Assembly (NCBI GenBank): GCA_934635225.1
Contig: CAKTYZ010000017.1
Location: 1-64,000 of the forward strand
Source of the DNA: an uncultured Kiritimatiellota bacterium
GTDB taxonomy: Bacteria; Verrucomicrobiota; Kiritimatiellia; RFP12; UBA1067
Direction: 5' to 3'
Length of the DNA stretch: 64,000 bases
The notes under the pieces were generated by a model. That model saw only the letters and a list, made by a program, of their open reading frames with translations. It made no database searches and was not told the DNA's origin. Shown here piece after piece: positions 7,516-16,075 of this stretch (position 1 is its first letter; each line of letters starts with the position of its first letter). A program made the position numbers and the translations under genes.

Positions 7516-8388
7516 ATGGAAAACTGCATGAAAATCGGTTGTCATCTGAGTTCGTCTGGCGGGTATCTCGCCATGGCCCAGACGGCTGTCTCGATTGGCG
7601 CGAATGTCTTTCAGTTCTTCACCAGGAACCCGCGCGGCGGCGCAGCAAAGCCTCTTGACAAGAATGACATCGCGGCGTTTCTCGACTATGCGGCGGAAAA
7701 TGGCATTGGCCCGATTCTCGCACACGCGCCCTACACGCTGAATGCGGCGGGCTCCGAAGACCGCGTGCGTGACTTCGCCGAGAAGACGATGGCGGACGAC
7801 TTGAACCGCCTTGCGTTCACGCCGGGTGCGCTCTACAACTTCCACCCGGGCAGTCATGTCGGGCAGGGTACGGAGAAAGGCATCGCGCTCATCTCGTCCA
7901 TGTTGGTTCGGATCTTGACGGATGCTGCGCGACAGGAGACGGACGGCACGACGATTCTGCTGGAGACGATGGCGGGAAAAGGCAGCGAAGTCGGGCGGAA
8001 CTTCGAAGAGGTCCGGGCGATCATCGACGCGACGGAGGCTCGGCTTCCGACGGCGAATCGTCCGCGTCTGGGCGTTTGTCTGGATACCTGTCATGTCTGG
8101 GATGGCGGTTATGACATTGTCGGTGATTTGGACGGCGTTGTGGGTGCGTTTGACCGCGTGGTTGGGTTGGACCGCTTGAAGGCGATTCACTTGAACGACT
8201 CGATGAATGCCCTCGGTGCGCATAAGGACCGCCACGAGAAGATCGGGAAGGGGAAAATCGGACTCAATGCGTTCCAGCGCATCGTGAACCATCCGAAGCT
8301 GCGCGAGCTTCCGTTCTATCTGGAGACGCCGTGTGATTTGCAGGGATATCGTGATGAGATTGCGCTTCTGAAGTCATTGCGGGACTGA
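7516..8388 (+). CDS. nfo: Endonuclease IV (AP endonuclease)
   Basis: Cleaves DNA 5' of abasic sites in base-excision repair using three metal ions. The 290-residue TIM-barrel shows the family signatures: KIGCHLSSSGGY near the N-terminus, FTRNPRG, the His-containing LAHAPYTLN, NFHPGSHVGQG, LLETMAGKG (Glu ligand), LGVCLDTCHVWDGGYD and the C-terminal HLNDSMNALGAHKDRHEKIGKG. All metal-binding regions are intact. The ATG at 7516 lies directly after the promoter; the ATG at 7528 (MKIGCH) matches the usual family start better and is an alternative. The neighbours rpoN and gatB have their own promoters, so it is probably a single-gene unit. Confidence 0.95.
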   Translation: MENCMKIGCHLSSSGGYLAMAQTAVSIGANVFQFFTRNPRGGAAKPLDKNDIAAFLDYAAENGIGPILAHAPYTLNAAGSEDRVRDFAEKTMADDLNRLAFTPGALYNFHPGSHVGQGTEKGIALISSMLVRILTDAARQETDGTTILLETMAGKGSEVGRNFEEVRAIIDATEARLPTANRPRLGVCLDTCHVWDGGYDIVGDLDGVVGAFDRVVGLDRLKAIHLNDSMNALGAHKDRHEKIGKGKIGLNAFQRIVNHPKLRELPFYLETPCDLQGYRDEIALLKSLRD

Positions 8389-8408
8389 AAGCAGGGAACG
8401 CGGAAAAT

Positions 8409-8417
8409 TGCTATAAT
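8409..8417 (+). promoter_or_regulatory. Extended -10 promoter of gatB
   Basis: TGCTATAAT at 8409-8417, 10 bases before the ATG at 8428. The intervening ATCCTGACTT contains no ribosome-binding site, so the transcript is predicted to be leaderless or nearly so. Confidence 0.65.
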
Positions 8418-8427
8418 ATCCTGACTT

Positions 8428-9906
8428 ATGGAATTCGAGAATACAATCGGGCTGGAGACGCATGTCCAGCTGAAGACGAAGACGAAGATGTTCTGCGGCT
8501 GCCTTCTGAAGACGGGTTGCGAGCCGAACACGAATGTATGCCCGGTTTGCCTTGGCTATCCGGGGGCGTTGCCGGTCATGAACAAGGAGGCCGTGAAACT
8601 GACGGTGATGAGCGGCCTCATGCTCGGCTGCAAGATCAACAAGCGCGCGACTTTCGACCGCAAGAACTATTTCTATCCCGACATGGCGAAAGACTACCAG
8701 ATTTCCGAGAATGGGAATCCGCTGTGCCTTGGGGGCGGCGTCGAGATCACGCGCGCGGACGGCACGAAGAAGTTCATCCGGATCAACCACATCCATCTCG
8801 AAGAGGACGCGGCGAAGATCAACCACTACGCGACGACTTCGGGCGTGGACTTCAACCGAGGCGGCACGCCGCTCATGGAGATCGTCTCTGAGCCGGACAT
8901 GGAGTCGGCAGACGACGCGATTGCCTATCTGACAGCCCTCAAAGAAATGCTCGTTTATGCGGGCGTCTCCGACTGCAATCTCGAAGAGGGCAATATGCGT
9001 TCTGACGTCAATGTCTCGATCCGCCCGAAGACGGATGTGCCGGGGCTTCCGACGAAGCCGGACGGCACGATTGACTTCTCGAAGCTTGGCACGAAGATTG
9101 AAATCAAGAACATGAACTCATTCAGCGGCATCCACGCCGCGCTTGTCTACGAGGCGAAGCGCCAGCGCGAATGCATGGTCCATTCGATTCCGCTTGTGCA
9201 GGAGACGCGCCGATGGGATCCCGAGGCGCTGGAGACGGCGTCCATGCGCTCGAAGGAGAATGCGCATGACTATCGCTACTTCCCTGAGCCAGACCTCGTG
9301 CCGGTTGAACTGTCCGACGAGCAAGTCGAGGAATGGCGCAAGCTCCTGCCCGAGAAGCCCGAGAGACGCCGAGCCCGCATGATTGCGGACTACGGCCTTG
9401 CCGAATATGATGCGGAGGTCCTTTCCCAGCACAAGGCAAACGCCGACTATTACGAGGCGGCGGCGAAGGAACTCGACAAGAAGACAGCGAAGCTTCTCTG
9501 CAACCTGTTCCTCGGCGATGTGATGGCTCTCTTGAACGCGAGCGGCAAGGCGATTGGCGACTGCGTGATGACGCCGGTGGAACTCGCCGCACTCGTCAAG
9601 CTTTTGGCGGCCGGCACGATCAACGGCCCGACGCTGAAGGAGCTCCTGCCTGAGATTTTCGAGAAGGGCGGCGATCCTGTGGCGATCGTGAACGAACGCG
9701 GCCTTGGCGCGGTTTCCGACAGAGCGGCGCTGGAGGCGTTTGTCGACCAGGCCATTGCGGCGAATCCCGGTCCTGTCGCGGACTTCAAGGCGGGCAAGAA
9801 GGCCGCAGCCGGCTTCTTTGTCGGGCAAGTGATGAAGCTCTCGAAGGGCAAGGCCGACCCGAAGATCGTCGGGTCCCTTGTCGCCAAGAAACTCGCCGCA
9901 ATGTGA
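8428..9906 (+). CDS. gatB: Asp-tRNA(Asn)/Glu-tRNA(Gln) amidotransferase subunit B
   Basis: 492 residues, full length. GatB is the kinase/transferase subunit of GatCAB and makes Gln-tRNA(Gln) or Asn-tRNA(Asn) from the misacylated tRNAs. The N-terminal cradle domain is typical: IGLETHVQLKTKTKMFCGC, NTNVCPVCLGYPGALPVMN, DRKNYFYPDMAKDYQISE, and RGGTPLMEIVSEPDM. The Cys pairs in the first two motifs are the structural zinc ligands. The C-terminal helical and YqeY-like tail (about residues 340-492) binds the tRNA. gatA and gatC are not in the window, so the complex is encoded at scattered loci. The presence of gatB implies indirect charging of at least one of the two tRNAs. Confidence 0.96.
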   Translation: MEFENTIGLETHVQLKTKTKMFCGCLLKTGCEPNTNVCPVCLGYPGALPVMNKEAVKLTVMSGLMLGCKINKRATFDRKNYFYPDMAKDYQISENGNPLCLGGGVEITRADGTKKFIRINHIHLEEDAAKINHYATTSGVDFNRGGTPLMEIVSEPDMESADDAIAYLTALKEMLVYAGVSDCNLEEGNMRSDVNVSIRPKTDVPGLPTKPDGTIDFSKLGTKIEIKNMNSFSGIHAALVYEAKRQRECMVHSIPLVQETRRWDPEALETASMRSKENAHDYRYFPEPDLVPVELSDEQVEEWRKLLPEKPERRRARMIADYGLAEYDAEVLSQHKANADYYEAAAKELDKKTAKLLCNLFLGDVMALLNASGKAIGDCVMTPVELAALVKLLAAGTINGPTLKELLPEIFEKGGDPVAIVNERGLGAVSDRAALEAFVDQAIAANPGPVADFKAGKKAAAGFFVGQVMKLSKGKADPKIVGSLVAKKLAAM

Positions 9907-10002
9907 GCGAGAGGGTTGTGCGCACGTTGCTGGAAGTGCGCGAGAACGGCGGGGGCATTGCCTTGGCGAGGCCCGATGGGACGCGTAAAGCGTCAGGAAA
10001 TT

Positions 10003-10011
10003 TGGTATAAT
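10003..10011 (+). promoter_or_regulatory. Extended -10 promoter of gyrA
   Basis: TGGTATAAT at 10003-10011, 10 bases before the ATG at 10022, in an AT-rich patch. No -35 of the TTGACA type is visible 17 bases upstream and no Shine-Dalgarno sequence follows. Confidence 0.65.
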
Positions 10012-10021
10012 ACCATAACTT

Positions 10022-12571
10022 ATGAGCGAAGAAGAGACGAAGACGGCGGCGCCGGTCGGTGGCGTTCTTGAGGATGTCAACATTGAAGAGGAGATGTCGA
10101 GAGACTACATCGACTACTCCATGAGCGTCATTGTCGGGCGTGCGCTGCCAGATGTGCGCGATGGGTTGAAGCCCGTCCATCGCCGCTGTCTCTTTGCCAT
10201 GCACGAGCTCGGCAACTCCTGGAACACGAAGCACGTCAAGTCCGCCCGCGTCGTCGGCGAGGTGATCGGCAAGTACCATCCGCATGGCGATTCGTCCGTG
10301 TATGACGCAATCGTCCGCCTCGCGCAGGACTTCTCTTTGCGGCTGCCGCTCGTAGACGGTCACGGCAACTTCGGCTCGATCGACGGCGATCCTCCGGCTG
10401 CGATGCGTTACACGGAAGTTCGCATGCAGAAGGTGACGAATGACTTGCTGGACGATCTTGAGAAGGACACGGTGGACATGATGCCGAACTTCGACGAGAC
10501 GCTTGAGGAGCCGACGGTCCTTCCCGCAAAGTTGCCGAACTTGCTCCTCAACGGCTCATCGGGCATTGCCGTTGGCATGGCGACGAACATCCCACCGCAC
10601 AACCTTGGCGAGCTTTGTGACGGAATCGACCACTATGTGCAGCACCGTGAGGACTGCACGGTCGATGATCTCATGCAGTTCGTGAGGGGACCGGATTTCC
10701 CGACGGGGGCTGAGATCTGCGGCGTCAATGGCATCCGCGCGATGTATAAGCTCGGTCGCGGGCAGCTGACGGTGCGTGGCAAGGCGGAGGTCGTGACCGA
10801 TGCGAAGACTGGGCGCGAGAAGATTGTCATCAGCGAGATTCCCTATGGCGTCAACAAGCGCGAGATGATCATGCGCATGGCCGCGCTCGTGAAGGAGAAG
10901 GTCATTGAGGGCATCAGCGACATCCGCGACATCTCGGGCGGGCATACAAGTGATGCGAAGGGTGCTCCGAAGGGGAGGAAGACGACGGAAGACGAAATCT
11001 GCATCGTCGTGGACCTTAAGCGCGATGCGGTTGGCGAGATTGTGCTGAACCACCTCTACAAGCACACGGATCTCCAGACGACGTTTGGTGCGATCATGCT
11101 GGCGATTGTTGGCGGTCGTCCGAAGATCCTGAACCTGAAGGACTATTTTAAGTGCTATGTCGATCACCGCTTTGAGGTGATTACGCGACGGACCCGGTTC
11201 GACCTTCGCAAGGCTCAGGCGCGCAAGCACATTGTGGACGGCCTGCTTCTTGCGATTGACAACCTTGACGAAGTCGTGCGGATCATCCGCGCGTCAAAGA
11301 CGCGCGATGAGGCGAAGGGCTCGTTGCAGGCAAAGTTCGGGTTCTCAGACCTGCAGGTCAACGCGATTCTGGAGATGCGGCTCTACCAGCTCGTCGGCCT
11401 TGAGCGTGACAAGCTCACGGACGAGCTCGCGAAGCTTCTGACGGCGATTGCGGAGCTCGAGTCCATCCTCGCGGATCCCGAGAAGGTCTATGCGATCATT
11501 CGCGCGGACGTGGCGGACCTGAAACTTCGGTTTTGCTCCAAGGAGGATGCGAAGCGTCGCACGGAGATTGTGGCAGATGCCAACGAGGTCTCGATCAAGG
11601 ACCTTATCCCCGACGAGCCGTGCGTAATTACGCTCTCGAACCGTGGCTACGTCAAGCGCGTGCCGCTCACGGAATACAAGGAGCAACGCCGTGGAGGCCA
11701 TGGCGTCAGGGGGGCGCAGGTAAAGGAAGAGGACTTCATTCGTCTCGTCTTTGTCGCGGATACGCACGATGAGCTGATGTTCTTCACGAATACGGGGCGG
11801 CTTTTCGTGAAAGGGGCCTACGAGATCCCTGAAGCACCGCGTACGAGCTTTGGACGCCCGCTTATCAATCTCCTCAACCTCCAGTCAGGCGAGCAGGTCC
11901 TCCAGCTTCTGCCGATTCGCTCGTTCGAGGGTGATGTCGATGTCTTCTTTGCGACGCGCAATGGTACGGTCAAGAAGACGCTGCTTGGCGATTTCCAGAA
12001 CGTCAACAAGTCGGGCATTCGCGCCGTCAACATCGAGGCGGGCGATGAACTCGTCGAGGTTCGCCTGGTCAAGCCGTCAGACGACGTCCTGATGCTGACG
12101 CAAAACGGGCGTGCGATGCGCTTTGCGGCGACAGATGTGCGCCGGATGGGCCGCACGGCGACGGGCGTGCGCGGCATCCGTCTGCAGGAAGACGACCGCG
12201 TCGTCAGTTTTGACGTTGTCGATGACGCGAAGACGCTTTTCATCGCGACGGCGAATGGCTATGGAAAGCGCTGCGAGTTCAAGGACTTCACGCGCCACAA
12301 TCGTGGCGGGCAGGGGATGATTGGCATCAAGGGCGCGGATCGCAATGGCGCGGTCGTTGCGGCGCATGCCGTTTCCGATGACGAGAACGTTATCTCCATC
12401 ACGAGCGACCAGCAGATGGTCCGAAGCCCGGTCGCGCAGTTCAATGTGCAGAGCCGTATGGCGCAGGGCGTGAAGCTCGTGCGGCTCTCCGAAGGCGCGA
12501 CGCTTGTCTCGGTCTCGGTCTGCGAGGGCTCGGAAGAAGGCCTGTCCACAACGGAAGGAGGGGAAGCGTGA
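10022..12571 (+). CDS. gyrA: DNA gyrase subunit A
   Basis: 849 residues. The breakage-reunion domain has the catalytic Tyr130 in AAMRYTEVRM, and the quinolone-determining region reads HPHGDSSVYDAIVRLAQ with Ser91 and Asp95 at the positions of E. coli Ser83 and Asp87, so the wild-type, sensitive residues are kept. The C-terminal beta-pinwheel contains the GyrA box EQRRGGHGVRG (about residue 560), which marks gyrase and excludes the topoisomerase IV subunit ParC. Six pinwheel blades can be followed through repeats such as LFFATRNGTVKKT and LMLTQNGRAMRF in slightly different forms. The gene for subunit B is not in the window. An exported esterase gene starts within its stop codon. Confidence 0.97.
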   Translation: MSEEETKTAAPVGGVLEDVNIEEEMSRDYIDYSMSVIVGRALPDVRDGLKPVHRRCLFAMHELGNSWNTKHVKSARVVGEVIGKYHPHGDSSVYDAIVRLAQDFSLRLPLVDGHGNFGSIDGDPPAAMRYTEVRMQKVTNDLLDDLEKDTVDMMPNFDETLEEPTVLPAKLPNLLLNGSSGIAVGMATNIPPHNLGELCDGIDHYVQHREDCTVDDLMQFVRGPDFPTGAEICGVNGIRAMYKLGRGQLTVRGKAEVVTDAKTGREKIVISEIPYGVNKREMIMRMAALVKEKVIEGISDIRDISGGHTSDAKGAPKGRKTTEDEICIVVDLKRDAVGEIVLNHLYKHTDLQTTFGAIMLAIVGGRPKILNLKDYFKCYVDHRFEVITRRTRFDLRKAQARKHIVDGLLLAIDNLDEVVRIIRASKTRDEAKGSLQAKFGFSDLQVNAILEMRLYQLVGLERDKLTDELAKLLTAIAELESILADPEKVYAIIRADVADLKLRFCSKEDAKRRTEIVADANEVSIKDLIPDEPCVITLSNRGYVKRVPLTEYKEQRRGGHGVRGAQVKEEDFIRLVFVADTHDELMFFTNTGRLFVKGAYEIPEAPRTSFGRPLINLLNLQSGEQVLQLLPIRSFEGDVDVFFATRNGTVKKTLLGDFQNVNKSGIRAVNIEAGDELVEVRLVKPSDDVLMLTQNGRAMRFAATDVRRMGRTATGVRGIRLQEDDRVVSFDVVDDAKTLFIATANGYGKRCEFKDFTRHNRGGQGMIGIKGADRNGAVVAAHAVSDDENVISITSDQQMVRSPVAQFNVQSRMAQGVKLVRLSEGATLVSVSVCEGSEEGLSTTEGGEA

Positions 12572-14034
12572 AGGTCGTCTCTTTGTTTGCAGCAGGGTTG
12601 CTCGCGGTCGATTGTCTTGCCGCGATCCGTGCGCTGACGCCCGACATGTACGGGGGAAAGGCGGACGCCTGGCAGGTGAAGCGCCATGACGAGAAGATGC
12701 ACGCCGTCACGAATGGCGGCGCGAAGGTCATCTTTGTCGGAGACTCGATTACGCATTTCTGGGAGACGAACGGCAAGGAGCAGTTGGCAAAGTACTTTGC
12801 ACGAGGAGATCGGAAGATGCTCAACCTCGGCATCTCTGCCGATCGCACGGAACATGTGCTTTGGCGCTTAACCGAGGGGCGCGAGTTGGACGGCTATGAG
12901 GCGAAGTGCGTCTTGCTGATGATCGGCACGAACAATGCCGGGCATTTCCCGTTCGCGCAGGAGCCGCCGATTGACACGATTCTCGGCATTCGCGAGATTT
13001 TGAAGACGATTCGGGCCAAGCAGTCAAGGGCGACGATTGTCCTGACGGCGATTTTCCCGCGCGGACGTGATGCGACGGACGCGATTCGGCGTCGCAATGA
13101 GGTCGTCAACAAGGAGATCCGCAAGCTGGCGGATGGCGTGCAGGTTTTTTGGTGTGACTTTAACGACCAGTTCTTGACGCCCGAAGGATTGTTGACGCCC
13201 GAACTCTTTCCCGATTTCTTGCATCCGAATGGCGCGGGTTACGAGATCTGGGCAGCCGCAGTCAAGCCGTATGTCGATTATGCGCTTTCGGAGGGAGGTC
13301 TCCCGTTGCCAGCGAACCGGTATTCTCCTTTTGTGCGCCGGGAGAATGTGCGCACGGACCAGCTTGAGGCGGTCTATCCGGTTTCGCGCATCCGTTCTGA
13401 AGGCTATGGTGCGCCGGATTGGTGGCTTGATCGGCTGATGACGAAGCGCAATGAGATCGCGGCGTCAAATGGCGCATTTGACCTTGTCTTCTTCGGCGAT
13501 TCCATCACGCACGGCTGGGAATCGGCGGGCCGGGCGGTTCTGGATGAACTGCGCCAGACCTATACGGTCCTTGACATCGGCTATTCGGGGGATCGTACCG
13601 AACACCTTCTTTGGCGTGGTCGTTTTGGCGAACTTGACGGCTACAAGGCGAAGTGCATTATGCTGATGATTGGCACGAACAATACCTGGCATCGGCGGGA
13701 TAAGCCCGAGGCGATTGCCTCTGGCATCAAAGAGATCTTGGCTCTTATCGCCGAGAAGCAGCCGCAAGCGAAGACATTGCTCTTGCCGATTTTCCCGTTT
13801 GGAGATAGCCCGGAGCATGCAAACCGAGTCAACAACGAAGCCGCGAATGCGATTGTCAGGGGATTTGCAGATGGTCAGAGAGTCATCTGGGTTGATTTCA
13901 ACGCTAAGTTCCTCGATGCGAAGGGTGACAACGTGAAGTGGATGCCGGACCATTGTCATCCCAATGCGGCGGGGTATCGTGAAATCTGGATGCCATCCGT
14001 TCTGCCCTATTTCAAGGAGATCTGCGGCAAATAA
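12568..14034 (+). CDS. Exported tandem SGNH/GDSL hydrolase (two catalytic domains)
   Basis: The GTG start overlaps the gyrA stop and is preceded by AGGAGG, so translation is coupled to gyrA. A signal peptide (VVSLFAAGLLAVDCLAA) leads into two homologous SGNH domains in one chain. Domain 1 (about residues 25-235) has VIFVGDSITHFWE, MLNLGISADRTEHVLWR, LLMIGTNNAGHF and DFLHPNGAGYEIW. Domain 2 (about 260-488) has LVFFGDSITHGWE, VLDIGYSGDRTEHLLWR, MLMIGTNNTWH and DHCHPNAAGYREIW. Both carry the Ser, Gly, Asn and Asp/His residues of the four family blocks, so both should be active. Close relatives are PAF-acetylhydrolase-like esterases; here the substrate is probably an acylated glycan, which is inference. 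Confidence 0.88.
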   Translation: MKVVSLFAAGLLAVDCLAAIRALTPDMYGGKADAWQVKRHDEKMHAVTNGGAKVIFVGDSITHFWETNGKEQLAKYFARGDRKMLNLGISADRTEHVLWRLTEGRELDGYEAKCVLLMIGTNNAGHFPFAQEPPIDTILGIREILKTIRAKQSRATIVLTAIFPRGRDATDAIRRRNEVVNKEIRKLADGVQVFWCDFNDQFLTPEGLLTPELFPDFLHPNGAGYEIWAAAVKPYVDYALSEGGLPLPANRYSPFVRRENVRTDQLEAVYPVSRIRSEGYGAPDWWLDRLMTKRNEIAASNGAFDLVFFGDSITHGWESAGRAVLDELRQTYTVLDIGYSGDRTEHLLWRGRFGELDGYKAKCIMLMIGTNNTWHRRDKPEAIASGIKEILALIAEKQPQAKTLLLPIFPFGDSPEHANRVNNEAANAIVRGFADGQRVIWVDFNAKFLDAKGDNVKWMPDHCHPNAAGYREIWMPSVLPYFKEICGK

Positions 14035-14129
14035 GCATTTGGAGAGATTTTTGTCAGAAGGCGGGAGCGAAACTTCCTAACTTCTCGAAGGGCGTCTGAC
14101 GTCTAACGAAAAAAGAAAGGAAGAGGAAA

Positions 14130-14639
14130 ATGAACAAGAAAAACATGAAACGAACGGTTGCCGTCGCGTGCGCGACGATTCTGTGCGCAGGTGCCTGTTT
14201 GGCCCATCCGGGCGGACATGGCCCGGGAGGTCCCGGAAGGCCGGGTTGGCATCGTCCGTCGCCTCCGAGCCGATGCGCACGCTATCGCCATCATGCGCCC
14301 TATCGCCATCATGGCGGTGCGTGGGGACGTGGCGGTCGGAACTTCTGGCCAGGATTTGTCGGGGGCGTCATCGGGGGAGCCGTTGCGCGGACGATTGTTG
14401 AGCCGGCGCCCGTGTTTGTGACAACGCCGACGGTGGTCACGACCCCGACGGTCGTGACACGGCCTGTGGTCGTTCAACAACCCGTCATCCAGCAGACGGC
14501 CGTTGTGGCCTCGCCTGTCACGCAAGTCCAGAATGTCTGGGTTGAAGGGTGTTACGTTGATCAAGTGCAGGCAAATGGTGCCGTGATTCGCGTCTGGCAA
14601 CCAGGGCATTATGAACAGCGCACTGTTGTCGTCCAATAA
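14130..14639 (+). CDS. Exported His/Pro-rich protein with YxxQPGHYE-type C-terminal motif
   Basis: 169 residues. Signal peptide MKRTVAVACATILCAGACLA is followed by a Gly/His/Pro-rich segment (HPGGHGPGGPGRPGWHRPSP, then RYRHHAPYRHHGG) and a Gly-rich hydrophobic stretch NFWPGFVGGVIGGAVA. After a Val/Thr/Pro-rich linker (TTPTVVTTPTVVTRPVVVQQ) the C-terminal 35 residues contain WVEGCYVDQVQANGAVIRVW and QPGHYEQR. That last block resembles a small repeat found in other exported proteins that ends in a W.PGHYE sequence. The His clusters could bind metal, but nothing proves it. GGAAGAGG lies before the ATG. Function unknown. Confidence 0.6.
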   Translation: MNKKNMKRTVAVACATILCAGACLAHPGGHGPGGPGRPGWHRPSPPSRCARYRHHAPYRHHGGAWGRGGRNFWPGFVGGVIGGAVARTIVEPAPVFVTTPTVVTTPTVVTRPVVVQQPVIQQTAVVASPVTQVQNVWVEGCYVDQVQANGAVIRVWQPGHYEQRTVVVQ

Positions 14640-14653
14640 ATAGGATATTTGAC

Positions 14654-15376
14654 ATGAAAGCGGAAAGCTTGAAATCTGTCCCCGGCGCGGCTCTTGTGTG
14701 GGGCCTCGCCATCTTCTCGGCGCAGGCCGAGAAGGTCGAACTCTTCAATGGCAAGGACCTCTCGGGCTGGACGTCGGTCGTGGACCATGACGTGACTGGC
14801 GGCTACACGGCAAAAGAGCCGACGTGGTTCGTCAAGGACGGCATGATTCTGACGACGGGCACGCCGTTTGGCTATTTGCGTACCAAACGCGACGATTTCG
14901 GGGATTTCCGCCTGCATGTCGAATATCGATGGTGGCGTGAGACGGAAAAGCCGAATTCCGGCGTTTTTGTGCGGTTGGCTGCGGAGCGAGGGACCTTCAT
15001 CCCGACTTGTCTCGAAAATCAGCTCTGCCGTGGGGCGATGGGCGACGTGCTTGGCCTTGCAGGACTGCGGTTTGCGGGCTTTGAGCCGCGTTCGCCCTAC
15101 AATCCGGCGCAGCCGCTTTCGGGCATTACCAAGGCTCCGCGACAGGGGGTGGACGTGGAGAGGCCTTTTGGCGAATGGAATGTCCTTGAGGTTGAGTTGA
15201 AGGGCGACGTGCTGGTCAATCGCATTAACGGTGTCGAACTGAATCGGCTGCAGGGGATTTCCGTTTCCAAGGGCGCGATCGCGCTTCAGTCGGAAGGCGG
15301 GGCCGTTCAGTTTCGAAACGTCTGGGTCGAGGATTCGTCGGCGTCGGGTGGCGCAGCTGCGGCTCAACCGAAGTGA
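14654..15376 (+). CDS. DUF1080 family protein (3-keto-disaccharide hydrolase type)
   Basis: 240 residues with a signal peptide (GAALVWGLAIFSAQA). The family opening KVELFNGKDLSGWTS is unmistakable, followed by the concanavalin-like beta-sandwich elements DFRLHVEYRWW, PNSGVFVRLA, EWNVLEVELKGD, VNRINGVELNRL and GAIALQSEGGAVQFRNVWV. Some members of this family hydrolyse 3-keto-glycosides; the activity here is inferred from the family alone. Exported carbohydrate enzymes of this type are very abundant in the Planctomycetes-Verrucomicrobia-Chlamydiae group. The gene lies 14 bases after the His-rich protein gene, and the HAD phosphatase begins four bases after its stop, which suggests one transcript. 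Confidence 0.82.
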   Translation: MKAESLKSVPGAALVWGLAIFSAQAEKVELFNGKDLSGWTSVVDHDVTGGYTAKEPTWFVKDGMILTTGTPFGYLRTKRDDFGDFRLHVEYRWWRETEKPNSGVFVRLAAERGTFIPTCLENQLCRGAMGDVLGLAGLRFAGFEPRSPYNPAQPLSGITKAPRQGVDVERPFGEWNVLEVELKGDVLVNRINGVELNRLQGISVSKGAIALQSEGGAVQFRNVWVEDSSASGGAAAAQPK

Positions 15377-15380
15377 TGCG

Positions 15381-16031
15381 ATGCAACGACTTCAGTACGA
15401 CACGCTGTTTTTTGATCTTGATGGCACGCTGACCAATCCAGCGCGTGGTATTGTGAACGCCGTGACTCATGCGCTCGCGAAAAGGGGAATCGTGGTTGAA
15501 GACCGGGACTCCCTTTGTCGGTTTATCGGCCCGCCGTTAGTCGATTCGTTCGAGCGGTTCTACGGGTTTTCCCACGCCGAATCCCTTCGGGCGGTGGCGG
15601 ACTATCGAGAATACTTCTCCGAGACCGGGCTTTACGAGAACGAGGTTCTTCCAGGCGCGGTTGAGTTGCTGTCTGCACTGGAGGCCAAAGGTCGAAAACT
15701 GGTCATCGCCTCGTCAAAACCGGAGCCGTTCGTGCATCGGATCCTTGACTGTTTTGACTTGACGGCATTCTTTACGGCGATTCATGGCGCGACGATGGAC
15801 GAGACGCGGAATCAGAAGGATCAGGTCATCGCATGGGCATTGACTCACTCGGGAGAGATTGGCGCGGCGGTCATGGTTGGCGACCGTTGTCATGACATCG
15901 TAGGCGCGCGTGCAAATGGGTTGGATTCTATCGGCGTTCTGTGCGGATTTGGTTCGGAAGCCGAGCTTCGTGACGCGGGTGCGACTTATGTCGTAAAAGA
16001 TTTGCAGGCGCTGAAGACGCTTTTGGGATGA
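15381..16031 (+). CDS. HAD-superfamily phosphatase (phosphoglycolate phosphatase-like)
   Basis: 216 residues from the ATG at 15381; an ORF start further upstream would overlap the DUF1080 gene. The HAD motifs are complete: motif I FFDLDGTLTNP (Asp nucleophile and second Asp), motif II LVIASSKPE (Ser), Lys in TRNQKDQV, and motif III MVGDRCHDIVGARANG (acidic pair). A helical cap lies at about residues 18-85. The layout matches Gph/PgmB-type phosphatases acting on small phosphorylated sugars or acids; the exact substrate cannot be told. It is cytoplasmic. The MsbA-like exporter downstream has its own promoter. Confidence 0.85.
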   Translation: MQRLQYDTLFFDLDGTLTNPARGIVNAVTHALAKRGIVVEDRDSLCRFIGPPLVDSFERFYGFSHAESLRAVADYREYFSETGLYENEVLPGAVELLSALEAKGRKLVIASSKPEPFVHRILDCFDLTAFFTAIHGATMDETRNQKDQVIAWALTHSGEIGAAVMVGDRCHDIVGARANGLDSIGVLCGFGSEAELRDAGATYVVKDLQALKTLLG

Positions 16032-16055
16032 ACTTTGCGCGGACTTCGACGTTTT

Positions 16056-16064
16056 TGGTATAAT
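16056..16064 (+). promoter_or_regulatory. Extended -10 promoter of the ABC exporter gene
   Basis: TTTTTGGTATAAT with the core TGGTATAAT at 16056-16064, 11 bases before the ATG at 16076; no Shine-Dalgarno sequence in between. Confidence 0.65.
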
Positions 16065-16075
16065 GCGAGACAGTT

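Noticed and set aside
14041..14115. GTCAGA/TCTGAC inverted repeat before the His-rich protein gene as a riboswitch or terminator.
   Set aside because: Only six pairs around a loop of over 35 bases and no T-run; too weak to support a structure.
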